Below, in pieces: positions 44,811-56,000 of a stretch of 64,000 bases of DNA. The stretch's first letter is position 1; every line of letters starts with the position of its first letter. Both the position numbers and the translations under genes were made by a program. The stretch is from Gibbula magus (Eukaryota; Mollusca; Gastropoda; Trochida; Trochidae), in assembly GCA_936450465.1 (NCBI GenBank), contig OW388293.1, forward strand, positions 46,490,040-46,554,039, in the 5' to 3' direction. The notes under the pieces were generated by a model that did no database searches, was not told the DNA's origin, and was given only the letters and a program-made list of their open reading frames with translations.

Positions 44811-45000
44811 CTTAGCATTATTTGATTGAATTTCAGTATTAAAACTACTCCACAGATGATATGCACGCTGCTACATCAAGTAACATCTCTTAGTGATACA
44901 GTGTCTGACATTTTGGTTGTGTGAGGGCTAGAATATGAAGTTCATATCACAATGCTTTGGCAGCAGAAAGAACATTACCTCAGAATTCAGACATCATCAT

Positions 45001-45084
45001 TATGCTATGAAATCACAGTGTGGTCATCATTATGTTATGAAATCACAATGTGGTCATCATTATGTTATGAAATCGCCTCACTGA

Positions 45085-45123
<39 letters not shown>
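45001..45123. repeat. 30-bp tandem repeat and (AGT)n microsatellite
   Basis: TATGTTATGAAATCACAATG recurs at 45001, 45031 and 45061 (30-bp period), then an AGT run from 45,087 to 45,123. Confidence 0.85.
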
Positions 45124-45207
45124 CCTTTAAAAATAAATGTAATGTAAAACATAACTAATCTGCAATTTCTATAAACTTTAATTAAAAATCCCTCATATCT
45201 TTTCAAG

Positions 45208-45318
45208 GAATCGGAAGAAGGAAATGAAAATGAAGAAGTTCTCAGTCTGATGAAGAGAATCGAAGAAAAACGGAAGTTGCAAAAGAGAGGGGTTCAAAGA
45301 AGGCATTTCCGGCCATAA
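45208..45318 (+). CDS. possible terminal exon of the cassette gene
   Basis: After TATCTTTTCAAG a 36-codon open frame reads ESEEGNENEEVLSLMKRIEE, then a basic end RRHFRP and a TAA. It is charged like the A tails. It would have to be entered in phase 0, whereas A5 ends in phase 1, so an unseen phase-1-to-0 exon must lie between or this is not the right exon. A GTAAGT at 45,421 and a TTTCTTTCAG at 45,656 with another 40-codon open stretch (to 45,776) suggest a further intron nearby. Confidence 0.3.
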   Translation, partial: ESEEGNENEEVLSLMKRIEEKRKLQKRGVQRRHFRP

Positions 45319-47862
45319 TAACTGTAATGGATGTAAAGGAAAACCAAAGGGGAGAACAATCTAAGACAACATTAGGACTTGTGGAGCTCAATAACCACCA
45401 TCGTCTGTACTTGTAATGCATGTAAGTTGTTTTTTAAAACTAGAATGACAATGTAAAAGGATTAGGTAAAATGTAATAGAATTGCAAACTGTTGATTATT
45501 TTTTCTTTGGGATAATACGTGACCTCTATTTGCCAAAGCGTCTCAGTTGTGTATGATGTAATTCTTGTTTTTAAATTCAATTGCCTGATTTTAAAAGGTT
45601 TAAAATGTCATAAGCTAATTACATCATGAAAGTTATTTTCTTGTTTTCTTTCAGTGCAGGGATGTTAACTTAACATCTAATGAGAAGGAGGCCCAATGCA
45701 TGGCTGGTGCTCTAATGAGTGAATGGACATTCACAAGTGCTTACATAGTGGGAGATGTGATTAAAGTTCAGCTGTAATATATTTTTGTTAAGAATACAGA
45801 TTATTATCTGTATGTACATTATATAGCAGAATCAAATGAGCATAAAATCAAGTCAATGTACACCTGCAATTAATTATTAAGACAACTTTTATGACCCTGT
45901 TTGAGAATAGCTGCACATTTAGCCCTGCGAGCATGCTGAAGCTTAGCTGCATGATTGATCACATGTTCTCTTGTTTCGTGGGATGTATAATTTGGCTATG
46001 ACAAAATTTTCATTAGGAATTTGGTCAGGTCTTTGTGAATCACTTTTCCTAATGAAGTCACGATTCTTTAATAAGCAGTATATGAATAAGCTTGAAAAGC
46101 AGCCAGCCAAAAAGTGTTATTTTGTCAATTTAATAGCAAAATTAAAGAAAAACCTCAAATATTTACCAGCCCAGACCAAAAGTTCCTAGGTTCAGACTGG
46201 CGGACAGGACTTATTTCATACACTGTAATAACGTATACTTACTTGAGAAGAGATTACCGGTAGTATTGTTTCTCTCCAAATTTTATACCATTTTTTTATT
46301 TGGGGAATATCTTTATTCCATTTTAATTGGGAGGATCACCTTTTCTTCATTATTTTTGCAGGAATTTTGATACTTGGACCACCATTTACATCCCCATTTA
46401 CATCCAAATTTAGTCTATAGTTATGTTTTTGTTATGCACTGACAATTTGGAAGATAAGATTTGTTCAGCTCTTGGGAGTGTGCACATTTTATTTTGGTTT
46501 TCTACATCAAACAAGACAATTCCTAATGATATACAGAGCCCATGGCTCTATGTTTTGCTCATAACTCAGACTCTAATTGGTCTTGTGTTTCAAAACTTGA
46601 TAGATATTATGATCACCATGATGTATTGATGTTTCTTTTGCATGTTTTATACTCTCTTTTGCATAGTTCTGAAAATGTTCTTAGAGACTTTGTTTTCATA
46701 TAAATCTTACAACTGTCTCTATGGGGACATTCTAGTTTTACCAAACTTGTCACACATGTCAATCATGATCCCTAGATGTGTCTTTTATGGGTTAGACCTA
46801 TATATGAATTTATTTTTTATGGTTTCCATGAAGTGAATAGTAACTCTGTGAAGAAGTAATTTTGTTAACAGTTTGAACCATATCTCCCCAAGTTAGAATG
46901 TTAGCTTCATGACAATTTATACACAAGTCAACCATGATACCTAAATCTGAATTATGTGTGGTTTTGATCAAATTATGACTTTGTGGGATATCTGTAGAAT
47001 TGTCTCATTGTCTTTCCTGAAGTGTTAGTCCACTTTGCTTACATAAAACTACAGTGATATAATCATACAAAGGACACTATTTTGAAGCTTCCATCTTTGA
47101 CCAATTTTGGAAGCTGTGATATTATGAGTGCTCAGGATTTCTTCTGTAACATTTTGTATCTTAAATACTTTTTGTCAGGGGCTTTTTATTAGCATTTTCA
47201 AATGCTATGAAATTTCAACCATGATCCTAAGAAGTTGTTTAATTGGTTAGACCAGCATATGAAGTTAAAGGCACAAGTGCATGCTTTTCTCACTCAAATA
47301 AGCTCTAATATTAGGTCATACGAGGGCATATAAACTCACTTTAGCTTCCTTGCGGTGCAATGAAATACTTTATACTTTACAATTGACCTGCAGTCAATAA
47401 TTAGTAAGTTGAGTCACTCAGGGATATCACAACTAGTAAGAGTCCCTGTTGTGCAAAATGGGATATATAGAGTGAGAAAACGGCTGAACTAGGATTTCAT
47501 TCAGCTCATGCATACACTTTATTATCTTAACTGACAATAAAAATTGGATAGTCTTCATTAAGAGTATCTGTAACTTCACCGGTTTCTAATACATGGTGTA
47601 AGCATTGTTGTTACATTAACCATAGCTGTTTTTGGTTGTCGGGTTGTGTGCAATTTTTTTATAAAGGTGATATTGTAGTTCTTGCAGATTTAATGCAACA
47701 TTGCATTAATTAGTTCTGGTCTTTTAAAGTTAACTTTAAAACCTGAAAACGTACATATTTTTCAAATAACTAAAAGAATGCATTACCTGAGGACAGATTG
47801 TTTGTAATATTGAGAGATGTGCGTTATCTATATTTTAAAGCAATTGGCGTGCAACAATGCCT
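45319..47862. other. A/T-rich stretch, nothing recognised
   Basis: No protein family, RNA or transposon end seen apart from the decayed hairpin at 46,522 and the exon-like segment at 45,656-45,776. Short open frames show no recognisable motifs. Confidence 0.5.
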
Positions 47863-47878
47863 TTAACTATTATTATTA

Positions 47879-47984
47879 TGCATAGCCACATGGCGTTGTG
47901 GGCTTTCTCCCTGCCATAATACTAGCAGCCGCGATATAAGTGAAATACTCTTGAAAGCAGCGTTAAACCCCAACTCACCTCACC
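47879..47984 (+). mobile_element. SINE insertion with perfect 16-bp TSD
   Basis: 106 bases starting TGCATAGCCACATGG, containing GCCGCGATATAAGTGAAATA and GCAGCGTTAAACCCCAACTC, ending in an ACTCACCTCACC-type tail. TTAACTATTATTATTA duplicates exactly at 47863-47878 and 47985-48000. Same family as the fragments at 20,707 and 20,939. Confidence 0.85.
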
Positions 47985-48267
47985 TTAACTATTATTATTA
48001 ACTATTTTGAGTGGGCTGTGCTTATAATTTCCATGTTATGATACTGTAATGAGAACATTGAAAAATAAATATGAAATCATTAATAAATGTATTTGTTGTT
48101 TTTGGAGTGAAGTTAACTGAATTATATGCATGTATGAAAGTAATATAATCAATTTCATTGCCTTTTACTTTTACCAGTTTCATGGATTGGATTCAGATTG
48201 TTTCATCACACAGATGACACTTTTAAATCCTGAACACATTTCTTAACACATACAGGAAAGTATATGA

Positions 48268-48387
48268 GTGTCTATGGCATACTATGTTTACGACACTAGT
48301 GCCTGAATATTAGTATTTAGTGAGCAAGAGCGAGTGATATACCGATATTCAGGCACAAGTGTCGTAAACATAGTATGCCATAGACAC
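48268..48387. repeat. fold-back inverted repeat (43-bp arms)
   Basis: GTGTCTATGGCATACTATGT ... and its inverse at 48,345-48,387 pair over 43 bases with one mismatch, spacer 34 bases. Probably a MITE remnant or a strong hairpin; no target duplication recognised. Confidence 0.85.
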
Positions 48388-49490
48388 AAATATAATATTC
48401 TGTTTATCAACGAAACGTGATGTCATAGCATTGTTTATGATGTCACGTCACCATGACAAAGTGATGTTTTGCCCTTGGGCATCGTAAGAATTATATGAAC
48501 CCCAATATGATTGCCCTTGTAGGTAATAAATTCTGTTATAATGTGTTTAGCTTCTTTTCTCGTCATTCTTACTCATATGTTTAAATTCTAAACACACGCC
48601 TAAACACGTTTAAATTATGGGACACAAAACGTGCTAAGGATTGTGTTTAGAATCTAAGCATAACTTTTACTGAGCAAATGTGTATGTTCGTGGACTACAT
48701 ATTGATTATAGGCTCTTAGATTCGATAGTAAAGAACTCTAAAAGGAACTTACATAGACGAATGTACGAGACTTGCATATGATAATGTGGATTTTATGAAC
48801 ATACGTATACCATATACTTTGGACCACCTTCAAACAACAGTTTAAAGTCTTTTACAAAGAAATTACTTGAGGTGTTTAAATGAATGAGTTTGCTTAATAT
48901 GTTTTATTTTAAAAATTACAAGAGGTTTTATACAAAGGATCCTCTATCACCAGAGGTGCTTTCATTTACAACTTACAAACTTCCCAAATGTTCATTTCTG
49001 TTAATGTTAGAGTTGAAACTATTACAAAAATAGTTTATACTTACATGCAAAAGACACACCCCGACATTTTGGAAGAGTAAAACACGAAATATTGTTGACA
49101 GAGAAAAAAGTTTTCGAATGTATTTGATAGAAACATTTTTAGTAAAGAAGTACTTGCAATCCCTCGTTGCGCCTTTAGCGTGAAGCGGGTATATATTATT
49201 GGGTGCGTCTGTACGTTCGAAATGGAATAATGCAAGTACTATTCACTGGATTCTTTTCATATTTTGCATATAGGTTCAGAATAGAGAGAGTGATGTTCCT
49301 ACAGAGTTTTATTTTAAAGTCAAAACTAGACTATGTCAATTTTACTCTTGTCAGCAGGATATAGCAAGAACCGTTTGCCCAGTCGATTTTGCAGATCTTG
49401 AAATTAGTTTTAAATTTTGAAGTATTAATTCGCGGTGGGGGATCATGTCACCTTTGTAACAACTGCTTGTTTTCTTAGTTGTGTTGAAAT
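48388..49490. other. intergenic, mostly unrecognised
   Basis: No gene. The end (about 49,430-49,480) shows the GGGGGATCATGTCACC repeat end seen also at 38,640. Confidence 0.45.
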
Positions 49491-49491
49491 A

Positions 49492-49667
49492 CTTACACAT
49501 ATTATGTTAAGAACTAATGAAAACATCAAAGGAATGGACATGCTTGAACTTGATTATCGTTTAACTCAAGTTGCTGACGATACAACAATAAGTGTCGATG
49601 GTAATGAAAAATGCTTAAAGGCAACCATAAATGCGCTGAATAAATACGTATTATTTCTCCGTCCTTA
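49492..49667 (+). pseudogene. reverse-transcriptase fragment with ADD motif
   Basis: Reads NENIKGMDMLELDYRLTQVA then DDTTISVDGNEKCL, the pattern around the catalytic (F/Y)ADD of non-LTR reverse transcriptases. Stops follow immediately. A short relic. Confidence 0.6.
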
Positions 49668-49945
49668 AAATGAATATTAAATATTGATGGGGTCAAAGTG
49701 GAAAATAAATAACTTGGTTCCAGTTCGAAGCACATTTAAATCAAAATATTTTCAAAGTCGTATAACTCTGAGAATACGAGCAAAGAACAGAATTGCTATC
49801 ATTTACAACTTACCGAAATGTGTAAATGTCAAAGTTGAAACTATAAAACAACTCTTATACTTTTTGGCTAGAATGCTTGGTGTTTTATAAATTTTAATTA
49901 ATTTATTTATAAATTTAATTCAAGATGTCAAGGAAGCTATGTAGG

Positions 49946-50082
49946 AAACATGAACTGCATTTGCTCTGGAAGGTGTTGAGGAAGTCTCTGCGACAGAAGA
50001 TGTTGTCGTCTTTTACGTAATAGGAAGTAAGACTGTCTGGAGTTGCTTGACAAACACAACAGCGGAGACAATGTACATGGAT
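49946..50082 (-). pseudogene. inverted fragment of the LIM region of the LIM-homeobox gene
   Basis: Reverse strand encodes HCLRCCVCQATPDSLTSYYV then KDDNIFCRRDFLNTFQSKCS. This is nearly the same as residues 108-148 of the gene at 50,917, with a few substitutions. It covers the second half of LIM1 and the start of LIM2, with no flanking gene. It is a remnant of a local inverted duplication. Confidence 0.85.
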
Positions 50083-50102
50083 ATGATATGATGACAAGAT
50101 GA

Positions 50103-50245
50103 CACCGGTCGTATCGGCGACAATGATTGGTTGTAAAGTGACTAACATCACCGGTCGTATCGGCGACAATGATTCATTGTAATTAAGTGAATAACATCAC
50201 CGGTCGGATTAGCAACACTGATTGGTCGTTAAGTGAATAGTGTTA
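50103..50245. repeat. 46-49-bp tandem repeat upstream of LIM-homeobox gene
   Basis: CACCGGTCGTATCGGCGACA starts at 50103 and 50149, a degenerate CACCGGTCGGATTAGCAACA at 50198; each ends near TAACAT. A fourth decayed unit may follow. Confidence 0.7.
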
Positions 50246-50897
50246 AATCATAACGTAAATGCTGATTGGATGTTAGGTTAATAACATTAACAGCCTTGGA
50301 CATACTAATTAGAAAAAGAAACACAAAAACACTAATTGATCGTTAACTGAAAATCAAGTGAGTTTTCGTCATCGTTGCTAAGCTGAACCATGTAATGCTT
50401 TAAACTTCACCGGAAGTGATACTTAACTAATGTTCTGATAATGGGAAAATATGTAATATCGGTCAAATGTCATTCATTCAGTCCCCTAGAAAACTTCGGG
50501 ATAAATTATACCTGGTGTGGCAATCATAGATAAATCAATCTCGACCTCAAATACCATATTTCTCATATCAGGCTGCACATGACAAAACAACTGAAATTCA
50601 AGATTGTTCCATTTAAAGTCAGATTCAAAGTCAAATTAGAAACATGAATATTCAAATATCAAAAGCCGGATTGTCAAAGAAAAAGTTATTCAATCACAAT
50701 GATTCAATCAACTTATAACGACCATTAAAGCCCCCACCAACCAATCTCGATCTCAATAACCTTCCCCCATCACATACAGCAATCAGCATTGCAATGATGA
50801 CATGACAATGTCCAGTGAGACAGTAAATGCTGTAATCACAGTCCGACACTGTCACGATGTTGACACGGTAGTTCACTCCAACTTGTCAAGTACAACA

Positions 50898-50903
50898 TAT
50901 AAA
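50898..50903 (+). promoter_or_regulatory. TATA box candidate for the LIM-homeobox gene
   Basis: CATATAAACGG about 19 bases before the first ATG. If used, transcription would start near 50,925-50,930, after that ATG, making Met17 (50,965) the practical start. Confidence 0.4.
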
Positions 50904-50916
50904 CGGAGGCATTCCC

Positions 50917-51741
50917 ATGTTCCCCGTTATCAAACTTAAAGATCTTTCACAATTTTACCGAACAATGTCTGAACTATCCTATAGTACCTTGTCCCAGGTC
51001 TTACTACGTGATGCGACCCATCTTGACCTCGACCCAGAGACGTCATATCTACCTTTTGACGAAACGATGTTATTTTCTTCTGATTATTCTGCACTGATGA
51101 CGTCATCTGACCTAGAGGATGAAGTTTATGCATCATTGTGCAGTCAGAGTCCTGAAATTGAGACACTTTGCTTCACCTGCTGTGACGTCATCACCGACCA
51201 TTATTTCTTACAAGCAGGACAACACGTCTGGCATGAACATTGTCTCCGCTGTTGTGTTTGTCAAGCAACTCTAGACAGTTATACTTCCTGTTATGTTAAA
51301 GACGACAACATCTTCTGTCGCAGAGACTTCCTTAACACATTCCAGAGCAAATGCAGTTCCTGTTTTCTGTCTATAGAGTCCGGAGACTGGGTCAGATCAG
51401 CTGGTCAGCACGTGTATCATCTGGCGTGTTTCTCGTGCATCACGTGTCAACGACAGCTGTCCACAGGAGAAGACTTCGCCATCCACGACGGTCGTGTTTT
51501 GTGTCGAGTCCACGCCCTCAGCCCTGAAACTGACAACTCCACCAGACGACCCAAGTCCAAGAGATTCCGGACAACCTTCTCAGACAACCAGATTGGTATT
51601 CTCCAGAAGTACTTTCACCTTGACACCAATCCAACCGGAAGTAGTCTCGATATGATCGCCAAGGAATCTGGGTTGACCAGGAGAACGGCCCAGGTGTGGT
51701 TCCAGAACGCACGTGCGAAGTCCAAGAGAAAGACTAAGTGA
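50917..51741 (+). CDS. LIM-homeobox transcription factor, single exon
   Basis: Nuclear DNA-binding regulator of the LIM-HD class. 274 aa from the first ATG. The acidic N-terminus contains MTSSDLEDEVYASL. LIM1 spans 85-137 with ligands C85, C88, H106, C109, C112, C115, C134, D137. LIM2 spans 146-199 with C146, C149, H168, C171, C174, C177, C196, H199. The homeodomain is at 213-272, ending in GLTRRTAQVWFQNARAK with W, F, N and R of helix 3 in place. By eye the homeodomain is nearest apterous/Lhx2/9 or Lhx6/8 types, but it diverges enough that I do not assign a class. No intron interrupts it, unusual for this family, so a retrocopy or an intron-loss duplicate is possible. The alternative start Met17 (50,965) has a better Kozak context (A at -3) and fits the TATA position; the longer frame is listed. 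AATAAA follows at 51,890. Confidence 0.9.
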   Translation: MFPVIKLKDLSQFYRTMSELSYSTLSQVLLRDATHLDLDPETSYLPFDETMLFSSDYSALMTSSDLEDEVYASLCSQSPEIETLCFTCCDVITDHYFLQAGQHVWHEHCLRCCVCQATLDSYTSCYVKDDNIFCRRDFLNTFQSKCSSCFLSIESGDWVRSAGQHVYHLACFSCITCQRQLSTGEDFAIHDGRVLCRVHALSPETDNSTRRPKSKRFRTTFSDNQIGILQKYFHLDTNPTGSSLDMIAKESGLTRRTAQVWFQNARAKSKRKTK

Positions 51742-51889
51742 ACTCCGAACTTTATGTACATATGCAGATCATCAAAAGTGCTATTTTTACATCCAATACA
51801 CAATAGACTTTTTTAAAAGCATATATTAAAAGCTTGTGTAAAGGGTAAAATGTATAGTGTGTAAACATTCGTTGGTACATGAATAATTT

Positions 51890-51895
51890 AATAAA
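51890..51895 (+). promoter_or_regulatory. poly(A) signal of the LIM-homeobox gene
   Basis: AATAAA about 150 bases after the stop, with ATTAAA at about 51,825 as an alternative. Confidence 0.55.
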
Positions 51896-53045
51896 TTACT
51901 ATGAACGTTTTCCATTTTTACTATCATTTATGTAATATATGTTGTAACTTGATATTTTCACGATCATGAACGATAGCAGCACGGCCCTGTGGAGATGTAT
52001 TTCTGTCAAATTCATCATACCACAAGTTATACAGCAACTTCTCAACGCAAGGCATAACCCTTGCCAGTTTTCATCACTGGCTGATTTAAGTCTTGCAGTA
52101 TTTCCCTCGCTGTTCTGTGCTAAGATAGTGGATCACTGCACCTGAAATGCACAGTGGGCTCAGATTTCCTAGCATGGAAACCTGAAGGAAATAGTGCATG
52201 GCGTAAATCATCCAATAATAGAGACTGGCAAGAGTTATGTCTTGCGTTAGGAAGTTGATTATACAGCTGCATGCATAAAGTGTGCTCACCCACTTGTGTA
52301 TCTTAGAGCTTGTGTTGTCTTTGAGGAACCGTACCGAAAACGAAAACGATTATTTTGTGTTTTCATTTAACAGCAATGCATTGCTATTCAACAAATTACA
52401 CGGTCATGCCAGTTGAGAATAACACTTTTCAAAATAAACTATTTATTCTCGCGCTATTCACCCGTCTCAGAAAGAGGTAACGAAGTCACGTCGACATCAC
52501 ACACGAAGGGGATTCCCAATATTGCGGGTTTCCTTATAGATACTCAATTAGTTTTATTTTAACGAATTTAGATCGAAAACTGACATGGATAATAAAAACA
52601 AAAACCAAGATAACCAGATTCTATTTTTCCTCGTTATGTTAATTAGGTAATACGAGAAAAACGCATCAAATTACAACAATGTATTGAATGAATGATGTCC
52701 TATCAACAGAAGGAAATACACATATAGTTTAGTTAATAACACACAGAAGGTCTTGTAAAGTTTGTCAAAGATAGATATTGGAATGGCCATGAATGAGATT
52801 GTTTCTCGTACGAGCTGTACAGCACCTACCGTATGGCGGCTTACGATGAAACAACTTGTTCATTGTTTTAACGGAACAATTAGGACATCTTGACGGACAT
52901 TTATGCTTCCTTTCACAAAGCAACATTTACTAAGGTGAATCTTAACTCCCATTCGTTAACATTGCACAAAGGTTACCTTAGTGACTTACGATCACCTTAA
53001 TGCTTGGTGAAAGAGGGCCAAAATAAAAACTGTCATATGCTCCCT
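51896..53045. other. intergenic; possible antisense relic and MITE
   Basis: Reverse-strand frames around 51,965-52,330 (ARVMPCVEKLLYN, LKSASDENWQGLCLALRS) look protein-like but are broken, family unknown. At 52,909-53,026 TTTCACAAAGCAAC ... AAGGT and ACCTTAATGCTTGGTGAAAG form a loose inverted repeat, perhaps a MITE. Confidence 0.35.
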
Positions 53046-56000
53046 CTAAAGGGACATCCCTTCATTCTAATACTCAGTCTGTCTATTCTCTAAACTGACA
53101 TCTATCTAATCCTCTACTATCCTATCTCTAAACTGACATCTATCTAATCCTCTACTATCCTATCTCTAAACTGACATCTATCAAATCCTCTACTAGCCTA
53201 TTTATAAACTGACTTCTATCTAATCCTCTACTAGCCTATCTCTAAACTGACATCTATCAAATCCTCTACTAGCCTATCTTTAAACTGACATCTATCTAAT
53301 CCTCTACTAGCCTATCTCTAAACTGACATCTATCAAATCCTCTACAAGCCTATCTCTAAACTGACATCTATCTAATCCTCTACTATCCTATCTCTAAACT
53401 GACATATATCTAATCCTCTACTAGCCTATCTCTAAACTGACATCTATCTAATCCTCTACTAGCCTATCTCTAAACTGACATCTATCTAATCCTCTACTAG
53501 CCTATTTCTAAACTGACATCTATCTAATCCTCTACTATCCTATCTCTAAACTGACATCTATCTAATCCTCTACTAGCCTATCTCTAAACTGACATCTATC
53601 AAATCCTCTACTATCCTATCTCTAAACTGACATCTATCAAATCCTCTACTAGCCTATCTTTAAACTGACATCTATCTAATCCTCTACTAGCCTATCTTTA
53701 AACTGACATCTATCTAATCCTCTACTAGCCTATCTCTAAACTGACATCTATCTAATCCTCTACTATCCTATTTCTAAACTGACATCTATATAATCCTCTA
53801 CTAGCCTATCTTTAAACTGACATCTATCTAATCCTCTACTATCCTATCTCTAAACTGACATCTATCAAATCCTCTACTAGCCTATTTCTAAACTGACATC
53901 TATCAAATCCTCTACTAGCCTATCTTAAAACTGACATCTATCTAATCCTCTACTAGCCTATCTCTAAACTGACATCTATCTAATCCTCTACTATCCTATC
54001 TTTAAACTGACATCTATCTAATCCTCTACTAGCCTATCTCTGAACTGACATCTATCTAATCCTCTACTAGCCTATCTCTAAACTGACAACTATCAAATCC
54101 TCTAGTAGCCTATCTCTAAACTGACATCTATCAAATCCTCTACTAGCCTATCTTTAAACTGACATCTATCTAATCCTCTACTAGCCTATCTCTAAACTGA
54201 CATCTATCTAATCCTCTACTAGCCTATCTCTAAACTGACATCTATCTAATCCTCTACTAGCCTATTTCTAAACTGACATCTATCTAATCCTCTACTATCC
54301 TATCTCTAAACTGACATCTATCTAATCCTCTACTAGCCTATCTCTAAACTGACATCTATCAAATCCTCTACTATCCTATCTCTAAACTGACATCTATCAA
54401 ATCCTCTACTAGCCTATCTTTAAACTGACATCTATCTAATCCTCTACTAGCCTATCTTTAAACTGACATCTATCTAATCCTCTACTAGCCTATTTCTAAA
54501 CTGACATCTATCTAATCCTCTACTATCCTATCTCTAAACTGACATCTATCTAATCCTCTACTAGCCTATCTCTAAACTGACATCTATCTAATCCTCTACT
54601 AGCCTATATCTAAACTGACATCTATCTAATCCTCTACTAGCCTATCTCTAAACTGACATCTATCTAATCCTCTACTAGCCTTTTTATAAACTGACATCTA
54701 TCTAATCCTCTACTAGCCTATCTTTAAACTGACATCTATCTTATCCTCTACTAGCCTATCTTTAAACTGACATCTATCAAATCCTCTACTATCCTATCTT
54801 TAAACTGACATCTATCAAATCCTCTACTAGCCTATCTCTAAACTGACATCTATCAAATCCTCTACTAGCCTATCTCTAAACTGACATCTATCTAATCCTC
54901 TACTAGCCTATCTTTAAACTGACATCTATATAATCCTCTACTATCCTATCTTTAAACTGACATCTATCAAATCCTCTACTAGCCTATCTTTAAACTGACA
55001 TCTATCTAATCCTCTACTAGCCTATCTCTAAACTGACATCTATCTAATCCTCTACTATCCTATTTCTAAACTGACATCTATCTAATCCTCTACTATCCTA
55101 TCTCTAAACTGACATCTATCAAATCCTCTACTAGCCTATCTTTAAACTGACATCTATCTAATCCTCTACTAGCCTATCTTTAAACTGACATCTATCTAAT
55201 CCTCTACTAGCCTATCTCTAAACTGACATCTATCTAATCCTCTACTATCCTATTTCTAAACTGACATCTATATAATCCTCTACTAGCCTATCTTTAAACT
55301 GACATCTATCTAATCCTCTACTATCCTATCTCTAAACTGACATCTATCAAATCCTCTACTAGCCTATTTCTAAACTGACATCTATCAAATCCTCTACTAG
55401 CCTATCTTTAAACTGACATCTATCTAATCCTCTACTAGCCTATCTCTAAACTGACATCTATCTAATCCTCTACTATCCTATCTTTAAACTGACATCTATC
55501 TAATCCTCTACTAGCCTATCTCTAAACTGACATCTATCTAATCCTCTACTAGCCTATCTCTAAACTGACAACTATCAAATCCTCTAGTAGCCTATCTCTA
55601 AACTGACATCTATCAAATCCTCTACTAGCCTATCTTTAAACTGACATCTATCTAATCCTCTACTAGCCTATCTCTAAACTGACATCTATCTAATCCTCTA
55701 CTAGCCTATCTCTAAACTGACATCTATCTAATCCTCTACTAGCCTATTTCTAAACTGACATCTATCTAATCCTCTACTATCCTATCTCTAAACTGACATC
55801 TATCTAATCCTCTACTAGCCTATCTCTAAACTGACATCTATCAAATCCTCTACTATCCTATCTCTAAACTGACATCTATCAAATCCTCTACTAGCCTATC
55901 TTTAAACTGACATCTATCTAATCCTCTACTAGCCTATCTTTAAACTGACATCTATCTAATCCTCTACTAGCCTATTTCTAAACTGACATCTATCTAATCC

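Noticed and set aside
51518..51803. Antisense frames over the homeobox
   Set aside because: Shadows of the LIM-homeobox coding strand.
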